From Bremia lactucae (Eukaryota > Oomycota > Peronosporomycetes > Peronosporales > Peronosporaceae): 64,000 nucleotides of DNA. Position numbers and translations under genes: made by a program. A model generated the notes under the pieces. That model did no database searches. It worked only from the letters and a program-made list of their open reading frames with translations, and was not told the DNA's origin. Numbering within the stretch: the first letter of the stretch is position 1; every line of letters begins with the position of its first letter. Location: assembly GCF_004359215.1 (NCBI RefSeq), contig NC_090619.1, positions 5,301,736-5,365,735 on the forward strand. The letters are read 5' to 3'. Below, piece after piece: positions 63,923-64,000 of the stretch.

Positions 63923-64000
63923 TGCAACGGGGTGTATTGTTTCATGAAATTAACACTTAAAGGTTTTCAGCTAAAATATTAATTAAGAGGTGAAAAATAT
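63923..64000 (+). mobile_element. Partial LTR at the window end
   Basis: TGCAACGGGGTGTATTGTTT and the following 58 bases match the first 80 bases of the LTRs at 50.4 and 51.7 kb with a few changes. It is another member of the same gypsy family, cut by the window edge. Confidence 0.85.

Noticed and set aside
1..64000. CRISPR array, bacterial operons, riboswitches
   Set aside because: No regularly spaced repeats, and the splice structure and gene content are eukaryotic.

Overview
The window looks like nuclear DNA of a plant-pathogenic oomycete of the Phytophthora/downy mildew group. The evidence is a GPCR fused to a phosphatidylinositol phosphate kinase (an oomycete hallmark), a secreted protein of RXLR-EER effector type, many decayed Ty3, Ty1/copia and MULE elements, and host genes with few, very short introns (57-90 bp, donors GTACGT, GTAAGG or GTAAGT, branch sites like CTAAC). 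No species can be fixed from the sequence alone.

Layout. 0.2-12 kb is a graveyard of minus-strand retrotransposons: a Ty3/gypsy element, a second gypsy fragment and three copia pieces. 12.3-30.8 kb is a compact block of housekeeping genes: a GBF1/GNOM-type Arf-GEF, an unknown SAP-like coiled-coil protein, an MFS sugar transporter, SGT co-chaperone, mitochondrial MAM33/p32, a METTL23-like methyltransferase, a small tail-anchored protein, a phospholipase D-like enzyme, NF-YC and 3-hydroxyisobutyrate dehydrogenase. Most intron phases could be worked out and close exactly.

30.9-34.3 kb is the most unusual part. It holds broken genes for the two largest subunits of a multisubunit DNA-dependent RNA polymerase, strongly diverged from cellular enzymes and of the sort large DNA viruses carry. 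Part of the subunit-1 gene is present twice as an inverted repeat of about 0.5 kb around a subunit-2 fragment. One breakpoint falls in the anticodon region of half a tRNA-Glu. A perfect 20-bp hairpin lies at the outer edge. I read this as a decayed, rearranged endogenous large-DNA-virus insertion.

34.7-48.2 kb returns to host genes (TAF1B, two more transporters of the same MFS family, eEF1B, an EEF2KMT-like methyltransferase), interrupted by a MULE remnant and another gypsy remnant. 49-56 kb is a transposon cluster: a solo LTR, an LTR element with target-site duplications and a 100-N assembly gap, a FAR1-type MULE remnant, and a complete, apparently intact pogo/Tigger transposon with a spliced transposase. 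56.4-63 kb holds the GPCR-PIPK gene, a duplicated intergenic segment and the effector candidate. The window ends inside another copy of the same LTR.

The host genes share no pathway. They are a typical gene-dense oomycete neighbourhood split by transposon-rich islands, with the effector candidate at the edge of such an island.
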